Assembly: GCA_963969495.1 (NCBI GenBank)
Contig: OZ018324.1
Location: 46,079,019-46,143,018 of the forward strand
From: Ceratothoa steindachneri
Lineage: Eukaryota; Arthropoda; Malacostraca; Isopoda; Cymothoidae
Length of the DNA stretch: 64,000 nucleotides
Direction: 5' to 3'
The notes under the pieces were generated by a model. That model saw nothing but the letters and a program-made list of their open reading frames with translations. It ran no database searches and was not told where the DNA came from. How positions within the stretch are numbered: position 1 is the first letter of the stretch; every line of letters starts with the position of its first letter. Both the position numbers and the translations under genes were made by a program. Below, in pieces: positions 1-10,619 of the stretch.

Positions 1-262
1 TTCAAATTCCGTTAGAATAGGGTGAATAGTTATGATATTATTGCCAAAACAATATAATTCCAGGGGTAACATTGGAAGGACTTTGACAGTTGAATCATTC
101 AAAGGAGAATATAAAATAATCCAAGGATTTCAAATTTCGTTAGAATCAGCCTAATAGGAGAAATGTTATTTCAAAAACAAAAAGATGCGAAACAGGATCT
201 GACCGACCTAGTGAAATAAATAAACAGGCGCCCGCGACTAGACTAGCACACGACTAAAAGTT
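1..262. repeat. Composite tandem-repeat element, copy A (left-truncated by window edge)
   Basis: Tandem units of about 128 bp: the phrase TTCAAATTTCGTTAGAAT recurs at 1 (one mismatch) and 129. The array is followed by a flank containing CTGACCGACC (about 200) and a terminus like AGCACACGACTAAAA ending near 258. The same units and flank motifs recur near 4815-5165, 7565-7925 and 38455-38990, so this is a dispersed element family and not a local satellite. No coding capacity is seen. A non-autonomous DNA transposon or Helitron-like element with a tandem-repeat core would fit; the class is inferred. Confidence 0.75.
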
Positions 263-583
263 CCGCTGTTTTAATAGAGGTTTGGGTAATTTTAATATTT
301 CCATGAATGTAATATCTAAATAAACCTGATAAAAGAATCAAAAATATACATAACCTTGCATTTTTGGTTATGGGTGGAAAAATGATCAAGTGATTAAGAT
401 TTAAATATTATATTTAGCGTAGAATTTAAATTTGTAATTGACTTTATCCAAGATATATGCGCAATAAAAAAAAAAATTCCAATCTCCCCCAAATTTATTT
501 TCTTTCATATTCAATATGTATTGCAAATTCTTGTCTCCATATTTGTGAAATTTTGAAATAATTTAATAAAAATTTATGCTAAG
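263..583. other. AT-rich stretch, no feature recognised
   Basis: Low-complexity AT-rich DNA with a run of A at about 469-476. I see no coding or RNA gene here. Confidence 0.6.
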
Positions 584-1524
584 TACGAGGGGTTGTCAAT
601 AAGTTTTGCGAATCGGTAGGGCAAAGCAGAGGAAGGAGGATGGCTGTTTGTGGGGGTGTTAGGACAAGTTATGACAAGTCAGGACCGGAGGCCGCACGCT
701 CCTACCTGGTCTATTTAAAAGCAGTAACAGATCGCAGATCGTCAGTCACCACTTTTTCAACAATGAAGAAGGTTGAACACCACGCAGTGATCAAACTTTT
801 GACCAAGGAAGGCAAGAATGCAAAAGAGATCCATGAACGCATGGTTGCAGTCTACACCGACACCACCCCTTCCTATGCAGCCATTGCTCGCTGGAATAGG
901 GAGTTTCGCCATGGTCGTGAGTGCCTTGAAGATGACCCCCGTCCAGGACGCCCGTTAGACATGACCAACGAGGACAATGTGGCCCGTATGGAGAGGATGA
1001 TTTTCTAAAATCGATGGGTGAAGGTCGAAGAAATCGAGCGACAACTTGGAATTGGAATATCACATGGAATTGTTATCAACATCATCCACGACAATTTGGC
1101 CATGACCAAGCACTCTGCCCGTTGGGTCCCTATAAACCTCACGCCTCATGATCGACTTCAACGTCGTCAAAGTCTACGAGGCCAGAGTTGCACAAGCTGC
1201 CCTACGCGAGTGCGGATTCGAGTAGCTCAACCATTCCTCCTACAGTCTAGATCTGGCCCCTAGCGACTACTTTGTATTCCGCCATCTCAAGACTGCACTG
1301 CGTTGACGCTGGTTTGGGGATGATGAAGATGTCCAGCTCGCCGTCCAGGAGTGGATTGAACAGCATTCGGGAGATTTCTGGTTGTCGGGAATTCGAAGCC
1401 TCAGGGACAAGTGGCGCAAGTGCATTGAAGTCGAGGGTAGTTATATTGAAAAATAATAAAACACTTTTTCTCATATCTCGTTTCCTTATATCTGAATTTC
1501 AAAACTTATTGACCGCCCCTAGTA
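584..1524 (+). mobile_element. Internally deleted mariner element, copy 1
   Basis: The ends are imperfect inverted repeats: the left end reads CGAGGGGTTGTCAATAAG, and the right end, reverse-complemented, reads CTAGGGGCGGTCAATAAG. Each end is flanked by TA, the target duplication expected for Tc1/mariner. The element is about 0.94 kb, against about 1.3 kb for a full mariner. It carries the two ends of a transposase gene with the middle removed. Copy 2 (18860-19795) has the same ends and the same internal structure. Non-autonomous and presumed inactive. Confidence 0.88.
763..1456 (+). pseudogene. Mariner transposase, internally deleted and interrupted
   Basis: Remnant of a DNA-cleaving mariner transposase. 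The ATG at 763 starts a paired helix-turn-helix N-terminus (residues such as WNREF and PRPGRP). This runs to an in-frame TAA at 1006-1008 and continues in the same frame from 1018. The text following the linker phrase ARWVPINLTPHDR (about 1118-1155) jumps into another frame and reads ARVAQAALRECGFE. An in-frame TAG follows, then YSLDLAPSDYF and a typical mariner C-terminus ending at TAA 1454-1456. The block that should hold the first two catalytic aspartates (the TGDE and HDNA motifs) is absent. Only the third aspartate (PSDY) remains. Non-functional. Confidence 0.88.
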
Positions 1525-1660
1525 CCAATAAGGTACGATCATACTCTAAAGGAAAGTAACTTAAAATCATATGAAACTAGAATTTTGCTAGAGAGGCTCA
1601 ATTAATAAATTAAGATTCTAAGATGAAATAAGGTTTTTCTAATTTGAGGCAAATTTCTTC
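1525..1660. other. Short spacer between two mariner elements
   Basis: AT-rich DNA separating the TA flank of one mariner from the TA flank of the next, which lies in the opposite orientation. No feature seen. Confidence 0.6.
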
Positions 1661-1760
1661 TATTGGTTTGAGGAATAGGTTCTTGCGGTTTTATCAAATT
1701 TATTCATTAACATTAACAATTTTATAAAAACTTCATTTTTAATTCATAACTATATGCAAT

Positions 1761-2814
1761 TTAATCAATAATGTATTCTTCGTTGTTATTTACGACTTCT
1801 TCCCAACGTTGAACAAATTTTTCGATGCCTCTGCAATAAAAATCTCTGGATTTTGACTCGAAGAATTCGTCTAACCAGGTTCCTAATTCTACATCAGTAT
1901 TGAACGAAACGCCATGCAAATTGTTGAAGAGCGATTGGAACGATACAAATCCGATGGAGCCAAGTCTGGCGAATATGGAGGATGCGGCAGGATCTCCCAA
2001 TTAAGCGTTTGGATGAGGTCTTTTGTCATATTGGCAATGTGAGGACGAGCATTGTCGTGTTGCCCAAGGACTCCATAACGTCGATGAGGTAGCTTTTCAC
2101 GAATACCTTCGCGAGTCGATACATTTGTTGAACGTAGAGTTCTGCATTGACAATCTCGTTGTTCGCAAGGAACTCATAAAGAATGATGCCTTCACAATCC
2201 AACGACATACACATCATCGTCTTTCGTGGATGAAGTCCTTGCTTTAATCGCAGAAGTGGTTGTTTATTGGGGTTAAGCCATTGTTTTCGATGGTTCATGT
2301 TGACATAAACACACCACTTTTTGTCGCCAGTGATGATGCGGTGAAGAAATCTATCCTTATATCCACGAGTAGCCTTGTGACGAGCAAGCAAACCTGCGGC
2401 AATCGTGGAGCGTTGAAGTTTGTTGCTTTCGCTCAAAGCGTGCGGAACCCATGCACCGAGTTTTTGAACATTCCCCATCGAATGAAGGTGATTCAACACA
2501 GTTTTCTGGTCACACGCCAATTGTACAGCCAGTTCTCTAGTCGATTGACGAGGATTTTTATGGAGAAGGTCATTCAATCGATCTTTATCCAACTTACTGG
2601 GGTGACCAGAACGTTCTTCGTCCTTTAGATTGAAATGACCGTTTTTGAAACGTGAAAACCACCATTGAGCTGTCCTTTCTGATAAAGCATTTTCTCCGTA
2701 CACAGAACAAATAACTTGACGAGCTTTGGTTGCGTTTGCATTGTTCCCGTCTCCATTGAAAATGAATAACAACAAGTGTAGAAAATGCGCCTTTTTTTTA
2801 ACTTGACATTCCAT
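1761..2814 (-). pseudogene. Mariner transposase with DD34D residues, frameshifted
   Basis: Minus-strand transposase remnant of roughly the normal mariner length (about 350 residues over three frames). The likely start is the MECQVKKKAHF methionine at 2814; an upstream in-frame ATG at 2832 is less typical. In order there are an N-terminal helix-turn-helix (AQWWFSRFKNG), a linker (DEERSGHPS), WVPHAL, the first catalytic Asp in ITGDKKW, the second in QHDNARPH, and the third in PDLAPSDL. The spacing between the last two is 34 residues, which defines mariner. A frameshift near 2060-2090 separates the first Asp from the second, and another near 1945-1955 separates the third from the C-terminal FVQRWEEVV block. 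All three catalytic residues survive, but no single reading frame does. Confidence 0.9.
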
Positions 2815-2849
2815 TTTGAGGGTACAGAACAAAAATTAAATTAACACAA

Positions 2850-2888
2850 CTTTTAAATAAACCGCAAAGACTTATTACTCAACTTTAA
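2850..2888. repeat. Internal diverged copy of the mariner right-end repeat
   Basis: TTAACACAAC, then AACCGCAAAGACTTATTACTC, here resembles TCAACACAAT, then AACGCAAGAACTTATTTCTC at about 3015-3052. Only the outer copy is followed by TA, so the outer one is the better element end. The inner copy may be a remnant of an earlier end, a nested short derivative, or a local duplication. Confidence 0.6.
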
Positions 2889-3062
2889 GACGTAGCCTAA
2901 GCAAAAGCCTAATAGTTTACGCTGTTAATAGACGTAGCTAAGCTTTGCAAATTTTGCTCTCATTATTTATTATTGTTTCTTAATATGTGCACAAATCACG
3001 TCAACAAAACTCTTAATCAACACAATATTAAAAAACGCAAGAACTTATTTCTCAACCTAATA

Positions 3063-4814
3063 CAAGAAACCAACGTACTTAATACACGGAATATAGGCAT
3101 ATTGTTGATGCTGAATATTTCTAAGATATTGCAAAGATTCATTCCGCAGAGGACGTCGTAGGTTGCTTATTAGAGCTCGATAAATGGATTAAGAAACCGT
3201 TTTAATGACTACTACTCCAAGCGTGTAAACATAAATTGAATTGGTTAAGCTTTGATTGGGTCCACTGTTGTTTATGGAAGCAAAAAGTGGGCGAGACTGT
3301 TTTTCAGTTTCATTCTTAGTTTTTTGCCATTAAAAGTTTGTGGTCGCAATCTCACCTTTTATCAGATTGTATATCGATCTCCGAGAGACTCTATAAGGGT
3401 GAACAAACCATGAATACAGGGAGGAAGTTGTATGTATTGACATTCATAATGAGTTATATGGATTGCACAGAATTTAATCACTGTTGCTAATTTTTGAAGT
3501 AGTGACGACTAAATTCACCTTTGAAATAACTCATCAATGAACATTGACAATCAAAAGTACGAACTTTGCCATATTTTGCAATTAATAGGATATGTAAGGA
3601 AGCGAGAAGAAACCCATAAATCACCATCATAAAAATATAATGAAGAAATGCTGGAAAAGTGCAAACTAGTGCTATATAATGTAGATCACGAACAGGAGGT
3701 TGAATTGTGAGTCAGGACATTTTCAGTAGGGGGAAAGAAGGCCCATGCATAATGAACACCGATTTCAAAGAAGACACCTTTATGTCATCATCTGGTGATA
3801 TTTTTTCAAGTCGAAACAAAACCTTGCTCTCTTTCAGGAAATTTTAGAGCCCGTCATGCTGATAACCTTTGTGGGATTGCTAATTCCCTTTTTCAGCTTG
3901 AAGTAACACTTACTACATTAACAAATCTGCTAATAAATCGTTTACGATCATAACTTGATTGACCAGACAACTCTTCTAAACTGAACTGCGGCATTAACGC
4001 AGTATTTCCTAAAAATAGAATCACCAACCATGTATTGAGTGTACAAATGAGCAAACGTTTTAGAACTTGGATATTTCTATATTGGAGATCCTTTTGTGAT
4101 AGAGCTTATAAAATATTATATTATTTAAAATAAGGGATATCTCATTTTCATGTGTTAAAAGCTAGAATCATCAACATTAAAACATTAAAATGCTTGACAT
4201 ATTTAACCTAGAATGTAATGATTTACGATATTATAATATTTTAAGCTGCACTAGTATATAACGTCACATCTTAGATTTTGCTTTTGGCCATTGCTCGAAT
4301 ACTGGCTTTAATACATTAATAATTGCAGAGTCACACTAGGTTATTTTATTCTTGCACCTAGGTTTGTTTTACTTTATTTTGGGCGATATATGTAATTATT
4401 CCCTGATTCTAGAACTCGTTCACAGTAAGATCTTAATTCAAAATCCCAACTTCTTTTTTTCTGAATACTAAATGACACCTAAGCTTTGTGTAAACACGGT
4501 ATTTTGATATGGCCTACTTGAAAGCTATTAATACCTCGAGTGCTGATTTCTAACTATCTTCAATAGAACATTCGCCTCTCTATTATAATTTTAATTTTAA
4601 AATGATTTATAACTCTTTCAAAACACTAAGCCTTTCAGGTTTTCTCATATAGAGTTGTATTTATTTAATATTTATGTTTTCAACTTAACTTTCCTAATCT
4701 CCCACAATGAATTTCTTCAATATAAAGTTTGCTTGGGCGCATTTAGCGTTGTAGGCAAAATGGATAGAAAATTCTATTTGGGTGTAGAATAAAGATAACC
4801 AAGGATTAATAAGG
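3063..4814. other. AT-rich gene-free stretch
   Basis: About 1.75 kb of AT-rich DNA. I found no reading frame resembling a known protein, no inverted ends and no clear repeat. Poly-T and poly-A runs are common. Confidence 0.5.
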
Positions 4815-5165
4815 AATGAAACAAGATCTGCTGATCAAAAAGTCGCCTGCCCTCACTTATACGGATTTATGAACATACGACCTGCAAATCTTTCAATAAT
4901 TCCATGAGTAACTTTAGGAGGACCTTGGCATTTCTATCATTCGAAGAGAATGTAAACACCTTAAGAGTTTCAAATTTCGTTAGAATTAGCCGAATAGTCA
5001 GATGACATTGCTAAGACAAAATAATTTCCGGGCTAACTTGGGAGGACTTTGGCAATTATATTATCTGAAAGGGAATGTAAAACAATATAAGATTTTCTAA
5101 ATTCGTTAGAATCAGCCGAATAGTTATGATGGTATTGACAAAAAAATATAGTCCCGGGTTGCTTT
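4815..5165. repeat. Composite tandem-repeat element, copy B
   Basis: The left module contains GAAACAAGATCTGCTGATC and GTCGCCTGCC-CTCACTTAT (about 4816-4862), resembling the left module of copy D at about 38450. Two tandem units follow, with the phrase TTCAAATTTCGT/TTCTAAATTCGT at 4969 and 5096 (period 127). The array stops abruptly near 5160 without the CTGACCGACC right module, so this copy is right-truncated or interrupted. Confidence 0.75.
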
Positions 5166-6430
5166 TTAATGGAATTTGAAGATGTAGTTGGTATTTTTAA
5201 TATCACTTCTTAAATTGAATCCTTTCCATCTTGAGCATCAGCTATTTGATGTTCATTTTATTCAGGAAAGAAAATTATTGTACTTAATGTCATTGAAACA
5301 TTGGCTTACTTATAGGAAGCAACTCTTCTTCCTTCAGCTTCTTGTCGCTTTTACTTAATGACGTGTCTATTTTACTATAAAAGAAGTAAGCATTTCTCTC
5401 CCACCTTTAATCAAAGCACGTTTCTTCACAGAGATATTCATCTGCATAGGGGATTTAAATGGATTTCAATTACTTTTTTTACAACCAGGGCAGCCAATTC
5501 ACAGCAAAAAACAATTTTATATTTGCGCCTGAGGATATCAACAGGTTGTCTAGTTTTGTAATGAAAATGTCTTAGGCCTATAGCTTTCCTCTCCCAAGGG
5601 ATATGTTTCTGGCCTGCTTCCAGTTCCTTTGGATCTGTTTAAGATTGTAACTCTTGAATTTACAACGGGAGCTAGAAAAGAAGTTTCCTCGATCTAACGT
5701 TTCAAGCACTTTATGGTAAACATCCTTTGAAGATTGGATGCTGGGTAGTTTCTCGCATTAAAATTTCAGAACGTCAAACAGGTATTGGAATTGAGATGGC
5801 AACAACTCTGGTATTTTCAATTTAGGTGTTCAAATGTGTGAGTGTAGCGATACTTGTCCTAATTTTGAAATCAACTATAGGTCAAATCAGACTCGTAGGA
5901 TGGTAGTACTAAACGCTACAGAATCTTTAGCATACTGATGAATATGTTTAAAACGGTGAAATAAAAAAAAAGTGAAATAGATATAATTATTAATATAATA
6001 ATAATCATTTAATTTCCCAAGATGACAAAAATAAGTCAAAACTTTTAAGTAGCTAACCAAGAAGAACTAAAATTCGATAAAAAAATATTATAATTCAATA
6101 GGAGGGATGTAGGTTTTGAGCACCTTTCATTTATGTAATTAGAAAGTTGAAAGAATTGACCCATACTAATAGCACAGTGTTACATAGTATAACATAATAT
6201 ACCATAGCAGATTAGAGCATAATATATTATAGAATGCTAGTGATTCCGTGTCGACAAAAATCACGGCATTATTTATAAGTTAGAGCTATATTTCATTCGT
6301 GAAATTTGTTTGTACATAAATGAAAAAAATCCCGCCGCTCTCTATCTATAATAAATCAATTTATATATATTTTTCAGTGTCTTTATCATAAGACATGAAA
6401 TGTATAAATTATATTTTTATTTCTAATTTA
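5166..6430. other. AT-rich gene-free stretch
   Basis: No recognisable gene. A 67-codon open frame at 5358-5561 has no family resemblance and is within chance expectation. The segment ends at an AT microsatellite. Confidence 0.5.
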
Positions 6431-6431
6431 C

Positions 6432-6458
<27 letters not shown>
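6432..6458. repeat. (AT)n microsatellite
   Basis: Uninterrupted AT dinucleotide run about 80 bp upstream of the long hairpin. Confidence 0.95.
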
Positions 6459-6463
<5 letters not shown>

Positions 6464-6538
6464 AAGACCATTGTATATTTCACTGATCAATTTCCTTTGG
6501 CAACATTCTATTCTTCTTACTGTCTTTTTTTCTCCATC

Positions 6539-6725
6539 TTGTAGATGGTAGATAACTTTTCCTATATTCATATCTCTTTTTAATAAATGGGTTTGTTAAA
6601 TCCACACTTAAATTGCTGAGCTTTCGATCGAATAGATCGAAAGCTCAGCAATTTAAGTTTGGATTTACCAAACGCATTTATTAAAAAGAGATATGAATAT
6701 AGGAAATGTTATATACCATCTACAA
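6539..6725. repeat. Long inverted repeat (91-bp arms, 5-nt loop)
   Basis: The left arm at 6539-6629 and the right arm at 6635-6725 are reverse complements with about five mismatches. The centre reads TTTCGATC-GAATA-GATCGAAA. The arms begin TTGTAGATGG and end CCATCTACAA. No TA or other clear target duplication was seen, and there is no coding content. It could be a fold-back MITE, the product of a palindromic duplication, or a template for a double-stranded transcript. The right arm runs directly into the TAGCC array. Confidence 0.92.
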
Positions 6726-6727
6726 CA

Positions 6728-7560
6728 TACGATAGCCTAGCTGTGCTGGGCCTAATCTAGCCTAGCTTAGTATAATTTAGCTAACCTAGTATAACCTACT
6801 TTATCTCACCTTAGCTTAGTATAGTCTAGGCTATCTTATGCTGGTATTGCCTTGCCTGCTTAGTAGACCCTAATCTAATCTAACATATTAGAGTATAGCC
6901 TAGCTTAGCCAGCCTATTGTAGCTTTGCCTAGCGTAGCATTGCCTAGCCTACTATAGCCTAGCCTAGCCTAACCAGGAATGGCTTAGCATTGCATTTCAG
7001 TGCCTAGCCTAGTCTAGTAGAGCCAAGCTAGAATAAGCTACTATAGCCTAGCCAATATATCCTTGCATATGATAGCCTAGCCTAGCATACTGTAGTGTAG
7101 CTTGGTATAGCCTATCCTAGCATAACACCACCTAACATAATATAGCCAAGCGTAACATATTATAGCCTCCCTAGTATATCCTAGACTAGTATAGCATACC
7201 ATACCCTAGACAAAAATAACCTTGCATAGCTTAGCTTTTTATAGCCTTGGTTAGCTAGCTTATTTTAGCCTAACATAGTATTACCTAGGATAGGTGAGCA
7301 AAGCCCTCCCTAGCCATTATACTTTAACCTACACTAGATTAGCATAGTATAGCCCTGTCTAGTCTAATATAGCTTAGGATAGCTTAACCTAGCATAGTAT
7401 AGTATAACTTATCCTGGCATTATCTATCCCAAACAAGTATAGCCTATACTATCCAATTATACCCCAGTCAATAATAGCTTAGTATTGTCTAGCCTAACAT
7501 ACTATATGTTATCCTAACATAGCATTTTATAGCTTAAATTAGCAGAGTATATCTTACCAT
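6728..7560. repeat. Degenerate TAGCC / AGCCT pentamer array
   Basis: About 830 bp dominated by variants of TAGCC, TAGCT, TAACC and TAGTA in 5- and 10-bp rhythm (for example AGCCTAGCCTAGCC near 6956-6970). Perfect runs are short, so this is an old, heavily mutated simple-sequence array. It lies between the long hairpin and copy C of the tandem-repeat element. Confidence 0.85.
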
Positions 7561-7564
7561 TGTA

Positions 7565-7925
7565 TATTATATGTTATTGCCAAAATAAAATAATTCCCTG
7601 GCTAACTTTGGGAAGACTTTGGAATTATATCATTCTAAAGAGAATGTAAAACAACATAAGGGTTTCAAATTTCGCTAGAATTGGCCAAATAGTTATGATG
7701 TTATAGCCCAAACAAAATAATTCCCGGGCTAATCTTGGTAGGACTTTGGCAATTATAGCATTCGAAAGCGAATGTAAAAGAACATAAGGTTTTCAAATTT
7801 CGTTAGAATCGGCTGAATTGTTATAATGTTATTACAAAAAAAAATAATCAAAACGGGAACTGACCGACCGTATAGTGAGATGTGAGATGTAGTCACTCGC
7901 GACTACAATAGCACGCGACTAAAAT
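7565..7925. repeat. Composite tandem-repeat element, copy C
   Basis: Two units, with TTCAAATTTCG phrases at 7674 and 7792 (period 118), follow a partial unit beginning ATTGCCAAAATAAAATAATTCC. The right module contains GGGAACTGACCGACCG, GTGAGATGTAG and the terminus AGCACGCGACTAAAA, ending about 7924. This is the best-preserved right end of the family; copy A ends in nearly the same way. Confidence 0.8.
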
Positions 7926-8934
7926 GGAGTTTACTTATAAAGGATCATGTTTGAGTGGTCTGTCCAGGTGAATTGTATTTATATTGTCTCCGATTGTCTG
8001 TGGTTTTTAATCTTAATTTCATATTACGTATATATAATTTTTTTAGAAGAAAATCATATTGAACTTATGGAATAAGATTAAGATGAGGTTTTAATAAGAT
8101 TAAGAACCTAGTTTCGGGATTACGTAGACTACTATCTTGCGAAACTAGTCTCTGAATAAAACTGCTCTAACTTAATATGCTTCTTTAGCGAAAGTCATAG
8201 GTCGTTGAACTCTCAAATTCATCAAGATTTTATGTAATTGTAGGTAAGTACAGTATCTATATATAGTAGTGTAGATGTTCTCTATTAACATATATTGATA
8301 TAGGCAGATATATTTTGGAGCTCTAGGAAGGCAAAAATATACATTCCTGGTTTACAAGCATGCATCTCCCGCAAATCCAAGAGCGAGTACGGTTCAATGT
8401 TTCAGACCTGCCAAATTTGTGGTATGTGTTCATCATTAGTTCAGTTCTATGGCTTCATTATATATTTAATTGTAGGTTTGTTCCCAAAGTAATTTTTGCC
8501 ATGGATAAAACGTAAACCAGTGCGAATAATATTGTTGTAGTAATTAATGTTAAAAGATATCTTGAAAGAATAGAATATAACTTAATGAAGACAGCAAGGA
8601 TATTCGGCTTCTTAGCTCCCCACGCACGTGATGCAAGTGACTGTAACCAATAGATGAATCTAACGGCTTTCAAAGTGAAGCGGGAATTTTTATTGGTTAA
8701 GAGAAAGTGGCTGTTAGATTGGTCAAAGGGAGGCAATCTTATGTTTGGAGTGGCTGTTTGGGTGTCAAGGTGGATTCTTACTATTGCTTAGTAACAGTAA
8801 AGAGTAGATAGTAATTCTCTTTCCAATGGTGCAAAATTTTATTAAGAAGAAAATAATGAATTATAATTTCCTATAGAAAATACGCACGTATGATTTGGTA
8901 GAGGGAAAATGTGAAGTAAAATTGAAGATATGAT
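7926..8934. other. Gene-free stretch
   Basis: AT-rich DNA. A 92-codon minus-strand frame at 8458-8736 has a hydrophobic C-terminal half but no recognised family, start context or neighbours. I do not call it a gene. Confidence 0.45.
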
Positions 8935-9290
8935 AATCAAGATATCCGAGTTCTGGATGTCATTCTTGAACAAGTATCTAGAATGAATTGTAAATGATAG
9001 TAGTATAGATGAAGCAGATATTGACCGAATCTAGAGTGCTGGTATATTTAAGAGTTCGAGGGTCATTTGTGCCATGACGATGCATGAGAGCATGCTGGTT
9101 CCAACCTTGGCATATGGGAGTAGGACTATGAAATGGAGAGAAAGGAAATATTGCGAGTGAAAGCGGGGAAGATGGGCAATTTAAGAGTATAGCTTTCTGT
9201 GTGAAAGGTAGATAGTTCGAGGAACTATCGAAGTGAATAAAGTACTAACTGAAATCGTTCTGAGGTGGTAGGGACATAAAAACAGTGCCG
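8935..9290 (+). pseudogene. LINE ORF2 C-terminal fragment
   Basis: Across frames this reads like the segment after the reverse transcriptase of a LINE: an FKYLE-like block, IDEADIDRI, then MHESMLVPTLAYGSRTMKW, LRVKAGKMGNLRV, RNYRSE, and a block ending in a tryptophan- and histidine-poor remnant. The order ESxLVPTLxYGSxTW followed by RVKAxEMGxLR is characteristic of the post-RT region of many invertebrate LINEs. Several in-frame stops and frameshifts are present. No RT core or endonuclease is attached on the left, so the copy is 5'-truncated, as LINE insertions commonly are. Confidence 0.65.
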
Positions 9291-9339
9291 TACGTAGGTC
9301 AGGTAAGCTTCACTGACCTTAAATTGCCCCCCCTCGAGT

Positions 9340-10230
9340 GTGTTTTCAACCTTTGTCCGATTAGAAAATAGATCAATGACTTTTCCATGTGTTTCTTGGA
9401 TTTAAACAAGAGAAACGAAAATAATCTTTACTATTATACAAACAAATCACAGAATTTAACAATAATTTATACACTATGGGGAAACTAAACGTCAGAAAAA
9501 GAAAATTAATTTACAATGAATGCTTCGGCACGAGCAATGAGTAGCACAGTATTTACCCGAATGAAACGGGAGAAGATGATGAGGTGAGGCTCCGTTCGTA
9601 GTCGGAAAGCGTCACGTCCTCTCGACGATGATAGAGAAAAATGTAATAGGCTTACGATTTTTCAACGCGGGGGGCGTCGAGTGGTTGTTCGAGGGAGTAT
9701 CCTTGCAGGGCACGGAGGGAAGCACGCTATTCCAGAATGAGTTCTTACGTCCTTAATTGCCGTAGTTCTGAACAACTGGTTTCTTGCTTGCGATTTTTTA
9801 GGGTATCAGAGAGTCGCTTGTGAAGTGGCGCGTTGTCTCCTTTGGCTGGTTTCAATGAATCGTCTTGATTACTGCTTGGACACTGCGTGGGCAGTGCCTG
9901 ACTTTGGGTTGAATACTAATTTTCTCTTTTCCACGCTAGCAAATATATGTGACTTCGCGAGAAGTGATTTTGTTTGCCGTCGGCTGTTGGTCCAACTCTG
10001 ATTCACAGCGCAGCGGGAAAGAACTTAGCTCCCTCTCGCTGATTTGGCTTCCGGGCTTCAGTTTGACTCGACTCGCTTCGTTATCGCCCCGGAAGTTTAC
10101 CGAAAGACACCGTTTGAAGGTCCGTTCGTCCGAGAGATACTCCCTTAGGCCTCTTTGTCCTTGTAAATCTCCCTCTCTCACTCTCTCTGACAGGCAGATT
10201 GGGATGGAATATACTAAAGTAACTGTTAGA
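9340..10230 (-). other. Possible LTR-like regulatory segment, minus strand
   Basis: Base composition rises above the surroundings. The plus-strand left edge reads TGTGTTTTCAACC. Read on the minus strand there is a TATATT (about 10205-10213) some 24 bases before a TGTCAG initiator-like site. About 700 bases later come AT-rich sequence and a TTGTATAATAGTAAAG stretch typical of an LTR 3' region. Overlapping open frames on both strands (9936-10328) look like GC-related chance frames. No second LTR, primer site or target duplication was found, so this is only a candidate. Confidence 0.3.
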
Positions 10231-10610
10231 AGTAATAATGATTTAGGAGTTTGCTTAAGAGGTGGATTGATTATGTAAATGAGGGTTTTATCGAAAGAGT
10301 TGACCGAGTAGGGAGAGGATGATATCATTTATCTTAGCTGTGAATGGAGATGATTTGTGAGGAAGCGGCAAGAGACCTTTTGCCGACAGATGAACCGTAA
10401 ACGGATAGATGCTATACATCCTATAGCTCTCTATTGCTACGGAGGGGCAATTTGGTATGGAAAGAATGATGGGTGACCATATGTTTTGGAGGAGAAGGAG
10501 TGAGTATTATTTAGTGCAGTGAAGCATGCATGACCAATATTTTTTCTCTTAAAAATGAAAAAAACTCGGACTCCAGCGAGGGCACAACCGCAGAAAATGA
10601 GCACTTATTT
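10231..10610. other. Gene-free stretch
   Basis: Nothing recognised apart from the possible downstream remains of the minus-strand LINE that follows. Confidence 0.4.
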
Positions 10611-10619
10611 AAGATCTCC

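Larger units (their letters stand above)
1661..3062 (-). mobile_element. Near full-length mariner element, minus strand
   Basis: The left end at 1663-1693 (core TTCTTGCGGTTTTA) matches, in reverse complement, sequence at 3030-3060 (core AAAAACGCAAGAACTTATTT). TA flanks lie at 1661-1662 and 3061-3062. The sequence type (GGTTG, then AAATAAGTTCTTGCG) is the familiar terminal repeat of one mariner lineage. About 1.4 kb long, slightly more than usual, because an extra diverged copy of the right end lies inside at about 2850-2888. A decayed transposase gene lies between on the minus strand. Confidence 0.85.

Noticed and set aside
2023..2628. Plus-strand frames across the 1661-3062 mariner
   Set aside because: Antisense to the frameshifted transposase; no independent resemblance.
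6728..7560. TAGCC array as interstitial telomeric repeat
   Set aside because: Arthropod telomeres use TTAGG (CCTAA). The array is mainly CCTAG/TAGCC with few CCTAA runs, so ordinary pentamer repeat decay is the simpler reading.
9936..10328. Overlapping 109- and 130-codon frames on both strands
   Set aside because: They mirror each other in a GC-richer patch, have no domain resemblance, and sit in an LTR-like context. Chance frames.
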